DNA of 49,900 bases, taken from Rhizobium alarense. Lineage in GTDB: Bacteria; Pseudomonadota; Alphaproteobacteria; Rhizobiales; Rhizobiaceae. The notes under the pieces are model-generated. The model worked only from the letters and a program-made list of their open reading frames with translations, was not told the DNA's origin and made no database searches. Of this stretch, positions 46,241 through 49,900 are shown piece by piece. The stretch covers positions 10,000 to 59,899 of the forward strand of contig NZ_JAKGBU010000026.1 of NCBI RefSeq assembly GCF_021555155.1, read 5' to 3'. Each line of letters starts with the position of its first letter. The first letter of the stretch is position 1. The translations under genes and the position numbers were made by a program.

Positions 46241-48655
46241 TTGACGACGAAGGCAGCCGAAGCGGCATCGACGGAAGGGGCGCGCGCGAAAGGCGCATCG
46301 CTCGCCTATCGGCCGCTTCCCGGCATTGCCGACGAGATGGTGGCGACCGACGGGCGCGTGCGCTCCGTCTGGCAGCATCTTCTGGCTGCGCTCGGTCGCA
46401 TGGGTGCGGAGGAACTCGCGAACCGCTTCGCGCGCGCCGACCGCTACCTGCGGGACGCCGGCGTCTTCTACCGCGCCTATGGTGGCAGGGAGACGGCCGG
46501 AGAGCGAGCCTGGCCGCTGTCGCACGTGCCCGTGCTCATTGACGAGGAAGAGTGGGCGGCGCTGTCGCGGGGCCTCGTGCAGCGTGCCAATCTCCTCGAG
46601 ATGATCGTCGCCGACATCTACGGCAAGAACCGGCTTGTAGCGGAAGGCATCGTGCCGCCGGCGCTCGTCGCGTCGAACGCCGAATTCCTGCGTCCGCTCG
46701 TGGGTCTGGAGCCGGCAGGCGGCCACTTCCTCCACTTCTGTTCCTTCGAAGTGGGACGCGGACCCGACGGAAGCTGGTGGGTGCTCTCCGACCGCACCGA
46801 AGCGCCGTCCGGCGCCGGTTTCGCATTGGAAAACCGCGTCGCCACGACCCGCGCCTTCTCCGACATCTATGCCGAGACGCACGTGCACCGCCTGGCGGGC
46901 TTTTTCGGCGCCTTCCGCGACACGCTGCAGGCCAACAAGCAGCACCCGGAGGACCGCATCGCCGTCCTGACGCCAGGGCTGGCGAACGAGACCTATTTCG
47001 AACACGCCTACATTGCCCGCTATCTCGGCTTCATGCTGCTCGAAGGCGAGGACCTGACGATCGTCAACGGCAAGGTCATGGTGCGCACCGTCGCCGGCCT
47101 GAAGCCCGTCGGCGTGCTGTGGCGCCGGCTCGACTCCAGCTTCGCCGATCCGCTGGAGCTGAACCAGAACTCCCACATCGGCACGCCGGGCCTCGTCGAG
47201 ACACTGCGCGAAGGCTCCGTCACCATCATCAACGCGCTCGGATCCGGCATCCTGGAAACCCGCGCCCTGCTTGCCTTCATGCCGGCCATCTGTCGCCATT
47301 TCCTCGGCGAGGACCAGATGGTGCCGAGCATCGCGACCTGGTGGTGCGGGCAGAAGAGCGAGCGCGAGCATGTCGCCCGCAACATCGAGCGCATGATCAT
47401 CGGGCCGGCCTACTCCACCCGCCCCTTCTTCGACGACAACGGCCAGTCGGTCCTGGGCTCGTCTCTGCGCGAGAATGCGAAGATCTCCATCGCCGACTGG
47501 CTCGCCGCCGACGGCGCCAAGCTGGTCGGGCAGGAAGCCGTTACCCTCTCGACCACGCCGGCCTTCATCGACGGCAAGCTCGTGCCACGACCGATGAGCC
47601 TGCGCGTCTTCGCCGCCCGCACCCGCGACGGCTGGCAGATCATGCCCGGCGGCTTCGCCCGGATCGGCGCCGGCGACAATGTTTCGGCGATCGCCATGCA
47701 GGAGGGGGGCACGGCCGCCGACGTCTGGATCGTCAGCCGCAAGGCGGTCGAGCGCCACAGCCTGCTGCCGGCGGAAGAGAGCTTCACCCGCAACATGCCG
47801 GGCAGCCTGCCGAGCCGTGCCGCCGACAATCTCTTCTGGCTCGGCCGCTATATCGAGCGGGCGGAAGGAGCGTTACGCATCCTGCGTGCCTGGCACGGCC
47901 GCTACGCCGAATATGCCGACCCGAACCAGCCGCTGCTGAAGGATGTGAGCGAATATCTGGAAGCGCTGGACATCGATACGGCCGAAGCCGTTCCGACGAG
48001 CCTGATCCGCAGCATCGACAGCGCCGTCTTCAGCGCAAGCAACATCCGCGATCGCTTCTCGCCGGACGGCTGGCTGGCGTTGAACGACCTTTCCAAGACC
48101 GCCAAGCGCTTCCACGACAGCATCCAGTCCGGCGACGACGCCACGCGGGCGATGACCGTCCTCCTGCGCAAGCTCGCGGGCTTTGCCGGTCTCGTGCACG
48201 AAAACATGTACCGCTTCACCGGCTGGCGCTTCCTGTCGATCGGCCGCTACCTGGAGCGCGGGCTGCACATGACCCGCCTTCTCGGGCATCTGTCGGGCGA
48301 GGACGCCCCCGATGGCGCGCTCGACATGCTGCTCGAAATCGGCGACAGCGTCATGACCCATCGCCGCCGCTACAATGTGGCGACCGCCCGGCTGACGGTC
48401 ACCGACCTGCTTGCTTTGGACCCCCTGAACCCGCGTTCGGTGCTCTACCAGCTGAATGAGATCAAGAACGAGGTCGAACAACTGCCGAACGCCTTCGTCA
48501 ACGGCCAGATGTCGTCCTTCTACCGGGAGGCGATGCGCCTGCATGCAGGCCTCGCGGTGATGACGCCGGATGGCATGACCAATGCAGCCTACAAGCGCTT
48601 CGAAGCCGAGTTGGAGCGCCTGTCCGACATTCTCGCTCAGACCTATCTCGGATAG
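46241..48655 (+). CDS. Circularly permuted ATP-grasp and alpha-E fusion
   Basis: An 804-residue fusion. Residues 1-490 are the circularly permuted ATP-grasp type 2 domain (RSVWQHLLAALGRMGAEELANRFARADRYLRDAGVFYRAYGG; VLTPGLANETYFEHAYIARYLGF; GEDLTIVNGKVMVRTVAGLKPVGVLWRRLDSSFADPLELN; NALGSGILETRALLAFMP). Residues about 515-800 are the helical alpha-E domain (SRAADNLFWLGRYIERAEGALRIL). In many genomes these are separate genes. The start is TTG at 46241, with AGGAG (46227-46231) nine bases before it and no better ATG in frame nearby. Predicted to activate a carboxylate with ATP and form a peptide bond; the substrate is unknown. Confidence 0.9.
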   Translation: MTTKAAEAASTEGARAKGASLAYRPLPGIADEMVATDGRVRSVWQHLLAALGRMGAEELANRFARADRYLRDAGVFYRAYGGRETAGERAWPLSHVPVLIDEEEWAALSRGLVQRANLLEMIVADIYGKNRLVAEGIVPPALVASNAEFLRPLVGLEPAGGHFLHFCSFEVGRGPDGSWWVLSDRTEAPSGAGFALENRVATTRAFSDIYAETHVHRLAGFFGAFRDTLQANKQHPEDRIAVLTPGLANETYFEHAYIARYLGFMLLEGEDLTIVNGKVMVRTVAGLKPVGVLWRRLDSSFADPLELNQNSHIGTPGLVETLREGSVTIINALGSGILETRALLAFMPAICRHFLGEDQMVPSIATWWCGQKSEREHVARNIERMIIGPAYSTRPFFDDNGQSVLGSSLRENAKISIADWLAADGAKLVGQEAVTLSTTPAFIDGKLVPRPMSLRVFAARTRDGWQIMPGGFARIGAGDNVSAIAMQEGGTAADVWIVSRKAVERHSLLPAEESFTRNMPGSLPSRAADNLFWLGRYIERAEGALRILRAWHGRYAEYADPNQPLLKDVSEYLEALDIDTAEAVPTSLIRSIDSAVFSASNIRDRFSPDGWLALNDLSKTAKRFHDSIQSGDDATRAMTVLLRKLAGFAGLVHENMYRFTGWRFLSIGRYLERGLHMTRLLGHLSGEDAPDGALDMLLEIGDSVMTHRRRYNVATARLTVTDLLALDPLNPRSVLYQLNEIKNEVEQLPNAFVNGQMSSFYREAMRLHAGLAVMTPDGMTNAAYKRFEAELERLSDILAQTYLG

Positions 48656-48665
48656 CAGGCGCGCC

Positions 48666-49553
48666 ATGCTTTACGACGTCAACCTGCAAATCACCTACAC
48701 CTACGACGCGGTCGTGTCGGGCGGACGGCACCTCGTGCGCGTTCTGCCGCTTTCGATCGGCGGACGGCAGCGGCTGGTGGCCGGCAACCTCACCGTGTCG
48801 CCGCTGCCGGGCGAGCGCAAGACCTACAGGGACTTTTTCGAGAATCCGGCCACCTCCATCCTGTTCCGCATGGCGCATGAGGAACTGAACATCCGCATGC
48901 AGGCCCGCGTCCATGTGGAGTCTCCGGATACGACGGCCGACTTCTCCCCCCGGATCAATGCCCTGGCCTCGGAAATCGCCGGCTACTGGTCGCTCGACGC
49001 CGGCTCGCCGCATCACTTTATCGGCCACAGCCCGCGCCTGTCGGATTGCACCGACATCGCCGCCTATGCGCGCGATATCGTCAAGCCCGACATGACGGTG
49101 CGCCAGGCGGCGACGTCGATCTGCGAGCGCATTCACAAGGACTTCGTTTACGATACTGAAGCCACGACCGTGGACACGACGCCGCGCGAGGCGTTCAAAC
49201 TGAAGCGCGGTGTGTGCCAGGACTTCACCCATGTCATGATCGTGGCGCTGCGCAGCCTCGGCATACCGGCAGGCTATGTCAGCGGTTTCCTGAGGACCAT
49301 TCCGCCGCCCGGCAAGGAGCGGCTCGAAGGCGCCGACGCCATGCATGCGTGGGTCCGCCTCTGGTGCGGCCGCATCAACGGCTGGATGGAGCTCGACCCG
49401 ACCAACAACATCCCGGCCGGCACCGACCATATCATCGTCGGATACGGGCGCGACTATTCCGACGTCGCTCCCGTCATCGGAATTCTCAAGGGTTACGGTC
49501 ACCACAAGACCAATCAGGCGGTCGACGTCGTACCGGTCCACGTGCCGGCCTGA
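48666..49553 (+). CDS. Transglutaminase-like cysteine protease
   Basis: A 295-residue stand-alone transglutaminase-fold protein: an N-terminal beta-domain (MLYDVNLQITYTYDAVVSGGRHLVRVLPLS) and a catalytic domain with C184 (GVCQDFTHV), H227 (DAMHAWVRL) and D244 (ELDPTNN). No signal peptide is seen, so it is cytoplasmic. Proteins of this kind act as peptidases or amide-transfer enzymes. It starts 10 bases after the ATP-grasp/alpha-E gene, completing a three-gene operon in which two transglutaminase domains flank a ligase. The ATG at 48666 is preferred over in-frame upstream codons inside the previous gene. Confidence 0.92.
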   Translation: MLYDVNLQITYTYDAVVSGGRHLVRVLPLSIGGRQRLVAGNLTVSPLPGERKTYRDFFENPATSILFRMAHEELNIRMQARVHVESPDTTADFSPRINALASEIAGYWSLDAGSPHHFIGHSPRLSDCTDIAAYARDIVKPDMTVRQAATSICERIHKDFVYDTEATTVDTTPREAFKLKRGVCQDFTHVMIVALRSLGIPAGYVSGFLRTIPPPGKERLEGADAMHAWVRLWCGRINGWMELDPTNNIPAGTDHIIVGYGRDYSDVAPVIGILKGYGHHKTNQAVDVVPVHVPA

Positions 49554-49716
49554 GGCCGCCGACTGCTTCCCGTTTCGGGACACTGCAAGCGCCCGCGAAC
49601 ACCCGGTTTTCGACTGCAGATAGAATTTTACGAAAATTATACCACTGCGTTGAACCCAAAACTAACAGATGCCAGCTATCGTGCACCCAACATTATGATG
49701 ATGGGTGGGCAAATCA

Positions 49717-49900
49717 ATGATGCAGACGATGGGGCGCGATGCCGGGCTAAGGCGGTTTGCAAAGGATCGCGGCGGAAATTTCGCGATGATGACGGCGCTT
49801 GTGCTGCCCGTCATCCTCGGCGCCGGCGGCTTTGCGATCGACCTGACGAATGTCGTTCTGGAAAAGTCGAAGCTGCAGGCCGCGGCCGACTCGGCGGCAC
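49717..49900 (+). CDS. TadE/TadG-like pilus assembly protein, 3' partial
   Basis: The first 61 codons are visible. A basic N-terminus (MMQTMGRDAGLRRFAKDRGGNF) leads into a hydrophobic helix, AMMTALVLPVILGAGGFAID, and then LTNVVLEKSKLQAAADSAA. This RGNFAMMTAL..P.L...G..ID.....KSKLQ.AADSA pattern is the N-terminal signature of TadG-like proteins of the Tad/Flp pilus or related secreted proteins. Two ATGs lie in tandem (49717, 49720). The gene continues past the right edge, so the C-terminal part (often a von Willebrand-type domain) cannot be judged. The 163-bp gap before it is A/T-rich but shows no promoter I can place with confidence. Confidence 0.8.
   Translation, partial: MMQTMGRDAGLRRFAKDRGGNFAMMTALVLPVILGAGGFAIDLTNVVLEKSKLQAAADSAA

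Noticed and set aside
49567..49580. TCCCG-TTT-CGGGA hairpin as terminator of the transglutaminase operon
   Set aside because: Only 5 pairs and no T-run after the stem.

Overview
The window is a gene-dense (about 90 % coding), GC-rich stretch of an alphaproteobacterial chromosome. Gene content (PAN-domain alpha-2-macroglobulin next to pbpC, a leucine-degradation cluster, fused indolepyruvate ferredoxin oxidoreductase, CHASE2 cyclase, the transglutaminase/ATP-grasp/alpha-E cluster, Tad pilus) fits a Rhizobiaceae-like member of the Hyphomicrobiales. Genus cannot be fixed from sequence alone. No IS element, prophage or CRISPR array was seen.

Layout. (1) 1-12372: envelope and signalling genes: the end of a TPR/outer-membrane-barrel protein overlapping a CHASE2 adenylate/guanylate cyclase, then a thioester alpha-2-macroglobulin and penicillin-binding protein 1C, the usual 'trap protein plus cell-wall repair enzyme' pair. 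(2) 12570-18441: a surface-polysaccharide locus. A cupin and a DUF6716-type glycosyltransferase on + converge on a minus-strand operon of GT2 glycosyltransferase, polysialyltransferase-like enzyme and secreted sialidase-like protein, with a good promoter in front. (3) 18555-30282: amino-acid catabolism on the minus strand: Lrp/AsnC regulator, fused indolepyruvate ferredoxin oxidoreductase, isovaleryl-CoA dehydrogenase, methylcrotonyl-CoA carboxylase beta, RidA, carboxylase alpha, HMG-CoA lyase and enoyl-CoA hydratase. A HicAB toxin-antitoxin pair sits in the opposite direction between ivd and mccB and so splits the leucine pathway. (4) 30438-30603: a complete tRNA-Val(GAC) transcription unit with promoter and terminator.

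(5) 30655-42793: small metabolic and regulatory units: a lipoprotein alpha/beta hydrolase, an altronate/galactarate-type dehydratase, a small secreted protein, a GntR regulator with two winged helices plus a VOC protein, ilvD, a GFA enzyme divergent from a MarR-DUF899-VOC unit with two clear palindromic operators, and a divergent LysR/aldo-keto reductase pair. (6) 42919-49553: a compact three-gene cluster of transglutaminase-amidoligase fusion, circularly permuted ATP-grasp/alpha-E fusion and a second transglutaminase, predicted to build or modify an unknown peptide. (7) The right edge holds the first 61 codons of a TadG-like pilus protein.

The most unusual items are the sialic-acid-like glycan locus, the peptide-ligase cluster, the HicAB insertion with a palindrome inside its likely promoter, and several perfect dyads next to regulator genes.
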